DNA of 64,000 nt from an uncultured Pelagibacteraceae bacterium (GCA_902601545.1 CACKNR010000005.1:1-64000); one strand, 5' to 3'; positions 29,520 through 38,766 are shown, counted from the first letter of the stretch. Numbers and translations: made by a program. Notes: generated from the letters alone by a model not told the origin.

Positions 29520-30831
29520 GATTAATTAAGAAATCTAATTTTTTTGTTTTATTATATTGTTCAATTAGCATTTCTGCTCTAGTTTTTTTATTCTTAATTA
29601 TTTCCTCTAGATGTTTTAAATAGATTGTCTCATTTTTTCCACTTTTATTAAGCTCATTTCTTTTGTCTAAGCCTTTTTTAGATAAATCTAAAAATATTTT
29701 TGCCCAATCCATTAATTTTTTATTTCTTAGCAGAGTGTTTAATCCTTTTTGGGGTGCGTTTAAATACGCTTCCATTACCTCTTCTTTTTTCCAATTTTTG
29801 ATTATTTCATAAGTCTCATCTAAAGATCCATAAATTAATCCCGTAAAGAATGAAGGACCGTTACAAATACAACCAAAATTACATGTATCTAAAGATCTAA
29901 ACTCTATAACCTGTTTTAATCTTATCTCAGTAAAAATAGTACCTAAGTGATTTTCAAAATCTTCTAAAGTTGGTTTTTCTCCTTTTAAAAAACTTAAGTT
30001 ACCATTTAAAAAATCTCTAAATGTTTGACCATTTGGCGAGTGATATTTTCCATTTTTTTTAAGAAATAAAATTGGGTAATTTATTGCGTGATCAATATAT
30101 TTTTCAAAGTTAACATTTTCAAAAGTAATTGGCATTATTCCACCTCTATTAGTTTCTTGCCAAACCTTTCCTCTATAAGATAAAAAACCTGAAAGCTTGT
30201 TTTCATAAAAAGGAGAGTTTGCAAAAAGAGCAATAGTTAAAGGAGCTAAATAGTTTCCAATTTTAAATTTTTTTTCAAAATCTTCTTCAGAAGTGTAATC
30301 ATAATTAATCTGAATACCGGCAGTTTTGTACATCATATCTAAACTTAATTTGCCACCTTTTGGCATTTCTGATGTCATAATTTTGTAACGCTCTTTAGGA
30401 CTTTTAGGGATTTCAATTAATTTATTAAAAGGATCGTATGCAATAGATGAAGTTGTGATAGAGGCAGAGCTAAAAACTTCTTTCAGTTCATCGAAATGAG
30501 AACTATTTTCTGAACAAACTAAATGTATATTTTTAAAAGGTGCACCTGATAATTCATATTGAAACCCCGGCTCAGTAGTAATCTTTTGATTTTCCCTCTT
30601 TAAACCAATTATTTTATCTTTTTCATATTGAAGCTCCCAACCATTGTTTTTAAGAAGTTCAAATACTTTCTTTATCTTTTCATAATCAATTCTTTTAAGA
30701 TCTTTTTTATTAAAAAGAAATTTTTCATGCTCAACGCCAATTCTAAGTTGATTATTCTCTTTAATCCCGTCGTTGAAATATTTAATTAATTGGCTGTTAT
30801 TTTCTATGAGTGTAGGTGAATTATTAGTCAA
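29488..30831 (-). CDS. gshA: Glutamate-cysteine ligase, alphaproteobacterial/plant type
   Basis: This enzyme forms gamma-glutamylcysteine, the first step to glutathione. The 447-residue protein has the GCS2-type motifs: RIGVEHEKFLF near the N-terminus, TTEPGFQYELSGAPF, MSEMPKGGKLSLDMMYKTAGIQ with its substrate-binding region, and RLKQVIEFRSLDTCNFGC. It overlaps the VOC gene upstream by eight bases and gshB downstream by 32 bases, so VOC, gshA and gshB form one leftward operon. Confidence 0.92.
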   Translation of the reverse strand: MTNNSPTLIENNSQLIKYFNDGIKENNQLRIGVEHEKFLFNKKDLKRIDYEKIKKVFELLKNNGWELQYEKDKIIGLKRENQKITTEPGFQYELSGAPFKNIHLVCSENSSHFDELKEVFSSASITTSSIAYDPFNKLIEIPKSPKERYKIMTSEMPKGGKLSLDMMYKTAGIQINYDYTSEEDFEKKFKIGNYLAPLTIALFANSPFYENKLSGFLSYRGKVWQETNRGGIMPITFENVNFEKYIDHAINYPILFLKKNGKYHSPNGQTFRDFLNGNLSFLKGEKPTLEDFENHLGTIFTEIRLKQVIEFRSLDTCNFGCICNGPSFFTGLIYGSLDETYEIIKNWKKEEVMEAYLNAPQKGLNTLLRNKKLMDWAKIFLDLSKKGLDKRNELNKSGKNETIYLKHLEEIIKNKKTRAEMLIEQYNKTKKLDFLINHDENFSYSGF

Positions 30832-31216
30832 AAGTCTTTAACTCTAATACATTTCCATTTGGATCTTCAATAAAAAATGTATTCTGTTCAAACTCAGTTC
30901 CCTCAAACCTTGTGTAGGGCTTATCAATATAATTTATTTTATTGGCTTCAATATTAGATTTAATTTTATTAAACACTTCTTTTTTTAAATGTACGCCAAA
31001 GTGCGGGACTGGAACTTGGCCCATATCTACATCATGTTTCTCTCTAGGCAGTTTCATAGATGTTTGGTGTAGAGTTAGTTCATTACCCCAAAAATCAATA
31101 TCAACCCATTTGCCATCTTCACGATTACCAGTTTTGCACCCTAAAATATCAGTGTAAAAAGCTTCCGCTTTTTTTAAATCCCCTGCAGGGATCGCTAAAT
31201 GAAATGAATTACTCAT
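30824..31216 (-). CDS. VOC (glyoxalase/dioxygenase-fold) family protein
   Basis: This 130-residue protein has two beta-alpha-beta-beta-beta modules, from [22 protein letters not shown] to the final [16 protein letters not shown], as in glyoxalase I and related metal enzymes. Candidate metal ligands are an N-terminal His, HFGVH in the middle and the last Glu. Its place as first gene before gshA-gshB suggests a glutathione-linked reaction, but lactoylglutathione lyase itself is not proven. Confidence 0.78.
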   Translation of the reverse strand: MSNSFHLAIPAGDLKKAEAFYTDILGCKTGNREDGKWVDIDFWGNELTLHQTSMKLPREKHDVDMGQVPVPHFGVHLKKEVFNKIKSNIEANKINYIDKPYTRFEGTEFEQNTFFIEDPNGNVLELKTFD

Positions 31217-31271
31217 GTGCAGCTTTATATATTCTTCTTTAAATTTTTCAAGTAGTCATTATATACATCCT

Positions 31272-31847
31272 ATGAACGATTATTTAGAATCTATAAAAAA
31301 AAGAGATCCTGCGGCAAAATCTATACTGAGTATCATTCTCACATATCCAGGTGTTAAGGCAGTTTTCTTTCATCAAGTATCAAATTTTTTTTACAAAGCT
31401 GGATTTGATTTAATAGCCAGAATTATTTCACAAACAATAAGATTTTTTACAGGAATTGAAATTCATCCTGGGGCCAAGATAGGTAAAAATTTATTTATTG
31501 ATCATGGTATGGGTGTAGTGATCGGTGAAACTTCTGAAGTTGGAGACAACGTTACTATATATCACAATGTCACTTTAGGAGGAAGTTCTCCAAGCATAGA
31601 TAGCGAAAGACAACGACATGAAAAAAGACATCCTACGATTGGCCATGATGTTGTAATAGGGTCTGGCGCACAAATAATTGGGCCAATTAAAGTTGGTAAC
31701 AATGCGAGAATAGCAGCTAACGCAGTTGTGGTAAAAGATGTTCCAGAAAACGCAACGATGGTTGGCATCCCCGCAAAGGCAGTCAAGCTAGAAAATAAAG
31801 GGAGCTTCAGACCTTATGGCGTAGATGATAAAGTCAAAGATGAGTAA
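31272..31847 (+). CDS. cysE: Serine O-acetyltransferase
   Basis: CysE makes O-acetylserine from serine and acetyl-CoA for cysteine synthesis. The protein from the ATG at 31272 is 191 residues, the short form without the long N-terminal helical domain. It has [27 protein letters not shown] followed by hexapeptide-repeat coils ([34 protein letters not shown]), a left-handed beta helix. An upstream in-frame start at 31215 would run into the divergent VOC gene and gives a poor N-terminus. It overlaps msrB by eight bases. Confidence 0.92.
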   Translation: MNDYLESIKKRDPAAKSILSIILTYPGVKAVFFHQVSNFFYKAGFDLIARIISQTIRFFTGIEIHPGAKIGKNLFIDHGMGVVIGETSEVGDNVTIYHNVTLGGSSPSIDSERQRHEKRHPTIGHDVVIGSGAQIIGPIKVGNNARIAANAVVVKDVPENATMVGIPAKAVKLENKGSFRPYGVDDKVKDE

Positions 31848-32217
31848 AGATTGGGATCCAAATTTAACTCCAGAACAAAATTATGTTTTAAAACAAGAGG
31901 GAACAGAGTCTCCAGGTAGCAGTCCTTTAAATCAAGAAAAAAGAGAGGGCTCTTATCACTGTGTTGGGTGCGGAACAAAATTATTTGAGTCTACAACTAA
32001 ATATGAGAGTGGTTCAGGCTGGCCTTCTTTTTTCGAATCTATTCCAGGGGTATTCGAAGAAAAAAAGGATATGCATATTGGTTATCCAAGAACTGAGTAT
32101 CATTGTAAAAAATGTGGAGGTCATCATGGTCATGTTTTTGATGACGGTCCAAAACCTACTGGAAAACGATATTGTAACAACGGTATCTGTTTAGTCTTTA
32201 AACCAAAAGGCGAGTAG
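31840..32217 (+). CDS. msrB: Peptide-methionine (R)-S-oxide reductase
   Basis: MsrB repairs oxidised methionine residues. The 125-residue chain has two zinc CxxC pairs (CVGC and CKKC), the [11 protein letters not shown] substrate segment, [22 protein letters not shown] and the catalytic cysteine in KRYCNNG. I prefer the ATG at 31840 (MSKDWDPN) over an in-frame ATG at 31825, as it matches the usual family N-terminus. It overlaps the cysE 3' end by eight bases, linking cysteine synthesis with methionine repair. Confidence 0.92.
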   Translation: MSKDWDPNLTPEQNYVLKQEGTESPGSSPLNQEKREGSYHCVGCGTKLFESTTKYESGSGWPSFFESIPGVFEEKKDMHIGYPRTEYHCKKCGGHHGHVFDDGPKPTGKRYCNNGICLVFKPKGE

Positions 32218-32332
32218 TTATACACAAACCAATTAAGTGTTTTAATACAACTTATCAAAAAATTATAATCTAACTTGTCATGTCCTCTAGACCAAGGCGG
32301 CACAAGTTTGTAAGATTATCATTTCATCCACC

Positions 32333-32890
32333 ATGAAGAAGCAAATTATTTCCCTACTTACAATTATATTCTCGTTAATTTCATTTTATACTCACGCATC
32401 AGAACTAAATTGGAAACCAGCTCAGGATGGAGATAAAATTATTTTAATTAGACATGCTAAAGCCCCTGGGGGCGGAGACCCAGAAGGATTTAAAATTGAT
32501 GATTGTAAAACTCAAAGAAATCTCGACATGATGGGCATTAATCAAGCAAAAAAAATTGGTAAACTTTTTACAGAAAAAAAAGTTAAAATTGATCAAGTTT
32601 TATCAAGCCAGTGGTGTAGGTGCAAAGATACCGCAAAATATGCTTTTGGTAATTTCAAAGAATTTTCTGCGTTAAATTCTACTTATACTCCACCATACGA
32701 TCAAAATGAAAAACAACAGATTAAGGACTTAAAAAAATATGTAAATAATTGGAATGGTAAAGGGGGAAACCTAGTTTTAGTTACGCATTATATAATTATC
32801 TTGGCAATAACTGGAGAAACAACACGATCTGGTGAACTAGTCATCACTGATAAAAATTTTAAAGTTTTATCAACAATTAATACTTTTTAA
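32333..32890 (+). CDS. Exported histidine phosphatase family protein
   Basis: This 185-residue protein has a signal peptide (about residues 1-22, IIFSLISFYTHASE) and a phosphohistidine phosphatase core. It opens with IILIRHAKAPGGGDP (RHA in place of RHG), has VLSSQWCRCKDTAKYAF as the middle motif and LVTHYIIILAITG with the second histidine. Substrate unknown; location is periplasmic. A TATAAT box at 32264-32269 is a candidate -10. The 110-base upstream gap otherwise shows only a short imperfect CTTGT/ACAAG inverted repeat. Confidence 0.8.
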   Translation: MKKQIISLLTIIFSLISFYTHASELNWKPAQDGDKIILIRHAKAPGGGDPEGFKIDDCKTQRNLDMMGINQAKKIGKLFTEKKVKIDQVLSSQWCRCKDTAKYAFGNFKEFSALNSTYTPPYDQNEKQQIKDLKKYVNNWNGKGGNLVLVTHYIIILAITGETTRSGELVITDKNFKVLSTINTF

Positions 32891-33231
32891 AAAAATATAA
32901 AATATCCAACTGTTATTAAAATTAAATATTCAATAAATGTTTTAATTTTTAAAAGAGTGTTCTTATCCTGAAATTTGTTATTAATGAATAAAGTTAATCG
33001 AGAAAAAGCCAAGTGAACCAAAATAATACTTAAAGCTATACCAAGCAAAGCATGGTAAAAGCTAAAATTTTTAAGTCCATAAAAGCAAGCTGCGATAAAT
33101 GTGAACCAGGATATATTGGTTACAAATAAAGTAATTAAAATACCTGATCCTTTTTTAAAAATACTTTGAGACTTGATGAAAGTATATGACCACAAAAGAG
33201 TGAATAAAAAACCTGCGTATTTAATTATCAT
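32887..33231 (-). CDS. Small polytopic membrane protein of unknown function
   Basis: This 114-residue protein has four hydrophobic segments (AGFLFTLLWSYTF, GILITLFVTNISWFTFIAACFY, ALLGIALSIILVHLAFSRL and YLILITVGYFIFF). It is convergent with the histidine phosphatase gene, overlapping its stop by four bases, and divergent from ccdA with a 50-base gap. No known family is recognised. Confidence 0.6.
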   Translation of the reverse strand: MIIKYAGFLFTLLWSYTFIKSQSIFKKGSGILITLFVTNISWFTFIAACFYGLKNFSFYHALLGIALSIILVHLAFSRLTLFINNKFQDKNTLLKIKTFIEYLILITVGYFIFF

Positions 33232-33281
33232 GAGCCAATATTGTAATTGCGGTAAAGTTCAAAGGCAAATATAAACGTTAT

Positions 33282-33998
33282 ATGATCATTAAACTTGTGT
33301 TTGCTTTTGGGGCTGGATTTATAAGTTTTCTCACCCCTTGCGTACTTCCAATTATACCAGGTTATATTTCATATATTACTGGAAAAGATTTAGGGGAAAT
33401 AGACAAAGACAAATCAATAGTTTTGACTAAAACTATTCTTTTTTCACTTGGTTTCTCATTTGTTTTTATAACACTCGGAGCTGCTGCCTCTGCAATAGGA
33501 AATGTGCTTCTTTTCTTTTCAAATGAATTACGAATTGTTGCAGGATTAATAATTATTATTTTTTCATTACAAATGTTAGGTTTTTTAAATTTTTCTTTTT
33601 TAAATACTGAAAAAAGAATTCAAACTAATTCAAATTATAAAGATAATTATGCATTTCCTTTTATAGTTGGTGCGGCTTTTGCATTTGGTTGGACACCTTG
33701 CATTGGTCCGGTTTTAGGATCTATAATTGCTTTGTCTGCTACTGAGGCTACAATTAGTAAAGGAATTTTATTATTATCATTTTATTCTTTAGGTTTAGCT
33801 ATCCCATTTATATTATCCGGATACTACATGAGTAGATTTCTAAATTCTAAAAAAGGTTTTGGAAAATATTATGGAACTATTACAAAATCTGGCGGAGCCA
33901 TTCTTTTAATTACTGGCATCTTGATTACTACAAATTATATTCAAGTTATAAGTTATTATATTTTGACGACCTTTCCAATTCTCGCTAAAGTTGGTTAA
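33282..33998 (+). CDS. ccdA: CcdA-type thiol-disulfide transport protein
   Basis: This protein moves reducing equivalents across the membrane to periplasmic thioredoxin-like proteins for cytochrome c maturation. The 238-residue protein has six membrane segments. Both family cysteine motifs are present: FLTPCVLPIIPGYISY near residue 20 and FGWTPCIGPVLGSI near residue 141. It shares its last base with the ribokinase start (TAATG), an overlap that seems compaction rather than functional linkage. Confidence 0.9.
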   Translation: MIIKLVFAFGAGFISFLTPCVLPIIPGYISYITGKDLGEIDKDKSIVLTKTILFSLGFSFVFITLGAAASAIGNVLLFFSNELRIVAGLIIIIFSLQMLGFLNFSFLNTEKRIQTNSNYKDNYAFPFIVGAAFAFGWTPCIGPVLGSIIALSATEATISKGILLLSFYSLGLAIPFILSGYYMSRFLNSKKGFGKYYGTITKSGGAILLITGILITTNYIQVISYYILTTFPILAKVG

Positions 33999-34900
33999 TG
34001 AGCGAAATAACAGTCTTAGGAATTTTTGTTGCTGACATAAGTTTTTCTGGACCCAAAATTCCATCAATAGGTGAAACTATTTTGGGAAAAAAATATAACG
34101 TAGGTCCAGGAGGAAAAGGTTGCAATCAAGCCATAGCAATTGCGAGACTTGGCGGAAATACAAACTTTATAAGTAAAATTGGTAAAGATGCATACGGAGA
34201 GTTAGCTCTTAAAACTCTTGAAAAAAATAAAATTTCTACAGAAAATATAATTCAAGATGGCAATCAACAAACTGGCGTAGCAGGAATTTTAGTTGATCAA
34301 AATACTGGAAAAAATGCAATCAATGTAATTGTAGGCGCCCCAAGTTCTTTGAGAATAAGTGAAATTGAAAAACAAATTAATTTAATAAAAAGATCAAAAA
34401 TTTTTTTAACTCAATTAGAGGTTCCTAAAGACGTGACCTTACATTGTTTGAAAACTGCTAAAGAAAATGGGTGTATTACTATTTTAAATCCTGCACCAGC
34501 ATCTGAAATTTCAAAAGAGTTTTATAATAATATCGATATTTTTACGCCTAATGAAACCGAGGCCGAATTTTATACTGGAATAAAGATTGTTAGCGAGAAA
34601 GAGGCAAAGCAGGCAGCAGATAAACTTTTAAATTTAGGAATTAAAAAAGTAATAATAACTCTTGGAGAAAAAGGGCTCTTTTATTCTGATGGAAAAGATG
34701 AAACTTACTTAAAAGCCAGTACAGTAAAAGCTATTGATACTACTGGCGCAGGAGATGCTTTTAATGGGGGTTTAGCTTTTGGGTTATCTAAAGAAAAACC
34801 AATAAAAGAGTGTTTAGAATTAGCAAATAAAGTTGCTGGAATTTCCACAACAAAACTCGGCGCAGGCGATGCTATGCCGTTTTTAAAAGATATAAATTAA
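33998..34900 (+). CDS. rbsK: Ribokinase (PfkB family)
   Basis: Ribokinase phosphorylates ribose at O-5. The 300-residue protein has the N-terminal GPGGKGCNQAIAIARLGG motif and the PfkB C-terminal signature DTTGAGDAFNGGLAFGLS with the catalytic Asp in GAGD. The QLEVP and NPAPA segments are typical of ribokinases. A related sugar or nucleoside kinase is possible. Its stop overlaps convergent grxC by four bases. Confidence 0.87.
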   Translation: MSEITVLGIFVADISFSGPKIPSIGETILGKKYNVGPGGKGCNQAIAIARLGGNTNFISKIGKDAYGELALKTLEKNKISTENIIQDGNQQTGVAGILVDQNTGKNAINVIVGAPSSLRISEIEKQINLIKRSKIFLTQLEVPKDVTLHCLKTAKENGCITILNPAPASEISKEFYNNIDIFTPNETEAEFYTGIKIVSEKEAKQAADKLLNLGIKKVIITLGEKGLFYSDGKDETYLKASTVKAIDTTGAGDAFNGGLAFGLSKEKPIKECLELANKVAGISTTKLGAGDAMPFLKDIN

Positions 34901-35151
34901 GTTAAAAGCTTATCTAATTCTCCGTTTCGATTAGCTTCTTGAAGCTTATCATTACCACCAATGTAATGATCACCGATAAAAATTTGAGGAATGGTTCTTG
35001 CGCCATTTGTTCTTTGTAACATTTCTTTTGCGTTAGCTGGATCTGCCCAAATATCAATTTCTTCAATTTCAACATTTTTTGTTTTTAATAACGCTTTGGC
35101 TGCTGCACAAAATGAGCATGGATTGCCAGTATACATTGTGACTTTTTTCAT
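34897..35151 (-). CDS. grxC: Glutaredoxin 3 (GrxC type)
   Basis: An 84-residue dithiol glutaredoxin with active site GNPCSFCAAAK (CSFC instead of the common CPYC), the cis-proline segment GARTIPQIFIGDHYIGG, and a C-terminal helix. It reduces disulfides with glutathione, so it fits the nearby gshA-gshB genes. It is convergent with rbsK by a four-base overlap. Confidence 0.93.
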   Translation of the reverse strand: MKKVTMYTGNPCSFCAAAKALLKTKNVEIEEIDIWADPANAKEMLQRTNGARTIPQIFIGDHYIGGNDKLQEANRNGELDKLLT

Positions 35152-35239
35152 AATTAATATATATCAGTTAATTTTATTTTCTTTTAATTTTTTTTCTCAA
35201 GTTTAAGTTTTTAAAGCTAAAAAATATGTATCTTATAAA

Positions 35240-36442
35240 TTAACCCCAGTAACATGAACCAATAATGTTGTAATCGCCACCTGGTATTATGGGATCCTTA
35301 GGTCTTTTAAAATAATATGTTTCAATTATTTCAGGAAAATTTTCGCTGAATACTTGCTTGATAGGATATAGCCATGACATATTTCTATCTCCAGTACTGT
35401 TTTCTGACCACATCCATTTTATATTTTGTTTTTCTTTATATTTTTTAAAATTTTTAGGAAGAGTTGCAAACATTCTATCATACTCAAATTCGTTATATCT
35501 TACCTCTAATAATTTTTCTCTTGCATCTGGTTGATTTAATGAATTTATCAAAATCCAATTAACAGTTTCCTGAACAGTAGCTTTAGATTTACCATGTTTC
35601 TCTGTATAGAAATCAAATTCTGGACTCATTATTGATGCGTAAAGAGCTAGTGGTCCTACTGCTGTCATTCCGTATCTAAGTCTTTCTTTTCTTTCCCAAG
35701 CCTTTTTACACCATCTACATTTCCATGCACCGTTTTCTCCAAATCCAATTAGAGCATTTTTAAAATATTTATAAGATAATTTAAATGCCTCTTCATTATC
35801 AGTCACAATAGACCAAACCCCATATGTATAAGCTTTCATAGCTTGGCGATCATTTGCAGTATCTTTTGAGGATGTATTATCTTTTAGTTTCTTATTTGCT
35901 TCAAAAAGCTTATTCCCGTATTCCACCAATTGATTAATTTTGATCTGATCAATCTTATATTGTCTTGAGACATCTATTAAATAACCTATAGAAGCGAGAT
36001 AAACGTATTGTTGTCTTGATGGTTCGTTTAATTTACAATTACCACCTTTGTAAGAGTAACATTTTCTTTTTATAAAAGCATTGAGTTTTGCTAGTTCAAT
36101 ATACTCGTCCACAAGCCTCTCCAATTTTTTTTTGTATCTTGGAGTTCTACTATCTTTAGGGCCACCTTTACTTAAAATAAATGAAATTCTTTTAGTAGCG
36201 TTTATATAAATTAAATGTGAATTATCAGAGTAATAGCGTTTTGCCTTTTCCTCTTTGGTCAACTTTAAGTTATATAGATCAACTAAATTTCCAATAGGTT
36301 CTGCAGACATACAACCATTTTTTGATACTTTGTTTAAATTGAATAAATTCTTATTTTTAAAATCAGGTTTAGATAATTCTTGAGTATGGGAAGTAGAAAT
36401 AATTAATATATATGAAAGTATAATATAAATTAATTTCATCAA
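35240..36442 (-). CDS. Exported protein of unknown function, all-helical
   Basis: This 400-residue precursor has a signal peptide (residues 1-20, IYIILSYILIISTSHTQ) and a largely helical body rich in Tyr, Lys and Trp. It carries several cysteines (GCMSAEP, RKCYSYKGGNCKL, WKCRWCKK, and a final IGSCYWG) that could form disulfides. The segment GENGAWKCRWCKKAWERKERLRYGM and later NMSWLYPIKQVF faintly recall the alpha/alpha-toroid fold of polysaccharide lyases, but no catalytic motif is secure. It overlaps the upstream DUF2805 gene by four bases. I do not assign a function. Confidence 0.6.
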   Translation of the reverse strand: MMKLIYIILSYILIISTSHTQELSKPDFKNKNLFNLNKVSKNGCMSAEPIGNLVDLYNLKLTKEEKAKRYYSDNSHLIYINATKRISFILSKGGPKDSRTPRYKKKLERLVDEYIELAKLNAFIKRKCYSYKGGNCKLNEPSRQQYVYLASIGYLIDVSRQYKIDQIKINQLVEYGNKLFEANKKLKDNTSSKDTANDRQAMKAYTYGVWSIVTDNEEAFKLSYKYFKNALIGFGENGAWKCRWCKKAWERKERLRYGMTAVGPLALYASIMSPEFDFYTEKHGKSKATVQETVNWILINSLNQPDAREKLLEVRYNEFEYDRMFATLPKNFKKYKEKQNIKWMWSENSTGDRNMSWLYPIKQVFSENFPEIIETYYFKRPKDPIIPGGDYNIIGSCYWG

Positions 36443-36738
36443 ATTAATATATCAGTTATTTTTATTTTTTCTCTTAGTTTTTTTCTGCCTAATTGAAACT
36501 TTTTTCTATGTTTGATGCTAGTATTATGTACCCTTTTTCTCCATAGTCTAAAAGCACTTGGTTTTAAATTTTTTCTCATTATCTTAATAACTTGTGACTC
36601 ATTTTTTCCAGTTTTTTCTTTTATTTCTTCAAAAGTAATCCTATCTGCCCATGCAGCCCAAATAATCCAATTATCATCCTTTTCTTTTGGCTCAGGGTTT
36701 TTAACTCTTGTTTGAGGGATAAAACTTTTTTTCTTCAT
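36439..36738 (-). CDS. TIGR03643/DUF2805 family protein
   Basis: This 99-residue basic protein has the family core WIIWAAWADRITFEEIKEKTG, then NESQVIKIMRKNLKPSAFRLWRKRV. A helix-turn-helix-like pair of helices near residues 30-60 could bind nucleic acid. The family is conserved and uncharacterised. The start codon lies 13 bases from the divergent LysE gene. Confidence 0.8.
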   Translation of the reverse strand: MKKKSFIPQTRVKNPEPKEKDDNWIIWAAWADRITFEEIKEKTGKNESQVIKIMRKNLKPSAFRLWRKRVHNTSIKHRKKFQLGRKKLREKIKITDILI

Positions 36739-36751
36739 AAATTTATATATA

Positions 36752-37378
36752 GTGACTAATCAAATGTTTCCAACAGACTATATAATATTTTTACAAATCA
36801 TTTTATTTTTATTTATTTCTCCAGGTCCGCCTAGGGTTGTAATAGTTTCACACACATTGAATTATGGATTAAGTAGATCTGTTTGGACTGCTTTGGGAGA
36901 TATATCTGCAAATACTATCCAAGCTATTTTAGTAGTTTTTTTAATTGGTTCTTTTTTAAGTGATAACCCTCAAGTTCTTTATTATTTAAAATGGGCGGGA
37001 ATATTCTATATAGTTTATTTAGCTTATGACACTTTTACTTCTAAAATTAGAAGTTTTAATTCTAAAGATCAACATTTAAAATCACCACTATCGTTTTATA
37101 AAGATGGACTGTTAGTTGCAGGTTTAAGCCCAAAAGCACTTTTATTCTTTGGAACAATTTTTCCAACATTTATTAACTTTGGATCAAATATAATTTCACA
37201 GTTTTTAATATTATTAATTACATATGTTGTTTTAGATTTTTTAACGTTAATGATTTATGGATTGGCAGCTGAAAAAATTTCAGTATGGTTGAGAAGTAAA
37301 CCAAAGCTATTAAATACAATTTCTGCGTGTGTTCTTCTAATTTTAGCAGTTTACATTGCTGCGACACAGAATTTTTAA
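36752..37378 (+). CDS. LysE-family amino acid exporter
   Basis: This 208-residue protein has five to six membrane segments and the LysE/RhtB opening LFLFISPGPPRVVIVSHTLNYG; the usual PGPN is PGPP. The SPKALLFFGTIFPTF segment is also present. Members export basic or neutral amino acids. The frame is open from GTG at 36752; an ATG at 36764 (MFPTDYI) is equally likely as the true start. It is one of two LysE-family genes in the window. Confidence 0.83.
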   Translation: MTNQMFPTDYIIFLQIILFLFISPGPPRVVIVSHTLNYGLSRSVWTALGDISANTIQAILVVFLIGSFLSDNPQVLYYLKWAGIFYIVYLAYDTFTSKIRSFNSKDQHLKSPLSFYKDGLLVAGLSPKALLFFGTIFPTFINFGSNIISQFLILLITYVVLDFLTLMIYGLAAEKISVWLRSKPKLLNTISACVLLILAVYIAATQNF

Positions 37379-37391
37379 TCACTTCTTACTG

Positions 37392-37456
37392 TTGTCAAAA
37401 TCTCTATTTCTTGTTTTAATTAATCATTAATTAATTAATTAACAAGAAGGGAAATA
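37392..37456 (+). promoter_or_regulatory. Promoter and shared-type leader of the first ABC substrate-binding gene
   Basis: TTGTCA at 37392-37397, a 17-base spacer and TTTAAT at 37415-37420 make a good promoter. The leader then holds TTAATTAATTAAC (37431-37443) followed by AAGAAGGGAAATA directly before the ATG. Nearly the same leader precedes the second substrate-binding gene at 54199. Confidence 0.55.
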
Positions 37457-38698
37457 ATGAATAAAATAGCAAAACTATTTGTTACATTTATTTCAGCAAT
37501 AACTTTAGCACTTGTTTCTTTTACTTCTTCTTTTGCAAAAGTAGAAGGTGAATACATTGTGTTAGGTTCTGCAATATCTCTTACAGGTAAATACTCTTCA
37601 AATGGCGTTCATACTCAAAATGGTTACAACATGGCCGTTGAAAGAATTAACAAAATGGGTGGAGTAGAAGTACAAGGTAAGAAATATAAGTTTGAGATCA
37701 TTTACTATGATGATGAGTCAAACCCAAAAAGAGCCGCTCAGTTAGCTGAAAGACTAATTAAACAAGATGGCGTTCATTACATGCTTGGACCATACAGTTC
37801 AGGTTTAACGAAAGCCATTGCACCAGTAACCGAGAAATATAAAATTCCTATGGTTGAAGCGAATGGTGCATCTAGATCTTTATTTACTAAAGGATACAAA
37901 TATTTGTTCGCGGTGTTATCACCAGCTAACCAATACCTTGAAGTAGCTATAGATTTAGCGGTAGAAAAAAACGGTGGTAAAGGAGTAAAAATTGCTCAAG
38001 CATTTGAACAAGATGCTTTCTCACAAGACGTGAGACTTGGTATTTTAGATGCAGCGAAAAGAACTGGATCTGAGATCATCATCGATGACAAACTACCAAA
38101 AGAACTTAACGATATGGCAGCTACATTGGCTAAAGTAAAAGCTGTTAAGCCAGATGTACTTGTTGTATCAGGTCACACAAAAGGTGCATTAACTGCAATC
38201 AGACAAATTTCTGAAATGAAAGTTGATGTTCCTATGTTAGCGATGACACACTGTGATGCTGCAAAACTTTCTAAACAACACGGAAAGAAATCAGAATTCG
38301 CATTGTGTGCTTCTCAGTGGCACAAAAATTTATCTTACAAAGATAAATTCTTTGGCTCTGGTAAGAAATACGCTAAAGACTTCCAAAAAGAATTTGGATA
38401 TGACCCGCCATATCAATCAGCAGAGTCTTCTGCAGCATTGTTAGTGTTTAAAGATGCGTTCGAAAGAGCAAATTCTTTTGACAGAGATGCAGTTAGAGAT
38501 GCGCTAGTTGATACAGAAATGCAAACTTTCTATGGAAACATTAAATTTGGACCTGGTGGCCAAAACGTTGCTAAGCCAATGATCTTGTTCCAAGTAAGAT
38601 GTAAAGGCGATGATTGTGAGAATAGAGTAGTAGCTCCAACAAAATGGGCTTCTGATAAGTTCTATCATCCAATCCCGAAATGGTCTGAAAGAAGCTAA
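37457..38698 (+). CDS. Branched-chain amino acid/amide-type ABC substrate-binding protein
   Basis: The 413-residue precursor has a signal peptide ending SSFAKVEG. A type I periplasmic-binding fold follows (YIVLGSAISLTGKYSSNGVHTQNGYNMAVERIN). The ligand-site residues of the LivK/AmiC group are recognisable (LGPYSSGLT, ESSAALLVF). A C-terminal cysteine pair (VRCKGDDCEN) may form a disulfide. It is followed by a strong terminator-like hairpin, then the permease and ATPase genes. Amino acid uptake is probable; the exact ligand (leucine-type, amide or other) is open. Confidence 0.88.
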   Translation: MNKIAKLFVTFISAITLALVSFTSSFAKVEGEYIVLGSAISLTGKYSSNGVHTQNGYNMAVERINKMGGVEVQGKKYKFEIIYYDDESNPKRAAQLAERLIKQDGVHYMLGPYSSGLTKAIAPVTEKYKIPMVEANGASRSLFTKGYKYLFAVLSPANQYLEVAIDLAVEKNGGKGVKIAQAFEQDAFSQDVRLGILDAAKRTGSEIIIDDKLPKELNDMAATLAKVKAVKPDVLVVSGHTKGALTAIRQISEMKVDVPMLAMTHCDAAKLSKQHGKKSEFALCASQWHKNLSYKDKFFGSGKKYAKDFQKEFGYDPPYQSAESSAALLVFKDAFERANSFDRDAVRDALVDTEMQTFYGNIKFGPGGQNVAKPMILFQVRCKGDDCENRVVAPTKWASDKFYHPIPKWSERS

Positions 38699-38715
38699 TA
38701 ACTTCTGAATAATTT

Positions 38716-38745
38716 GAAAAGCCCCTAGTTTTCTAGGGGCTTTTC
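38716..38745 (+). terminator. Strong intrinsic hairpin after the substrate-binding gene
   Basis: GAAAAGCCCCTAG, loop TTTT, CTAGGGGCTTTTC form a perfect 13-bp stem ending in TTTTCTTTT. It lies between the binding protein and livH, so it can cut most transcripts and keep permease expression lower, or protect the 3' end of the upstream message. Confidence 0.85.
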
Positions 38746-38766
38746 TTTTATAAGTTTTGAAATTTT

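Noticed and set aside
32270-32332. Possible riboswitch in the leader of the histidine phosphatase gene
   Set aside because: Only a five-base CTTGT/ACAAG repeat is visible; no known aptamer pattern and no terminator.
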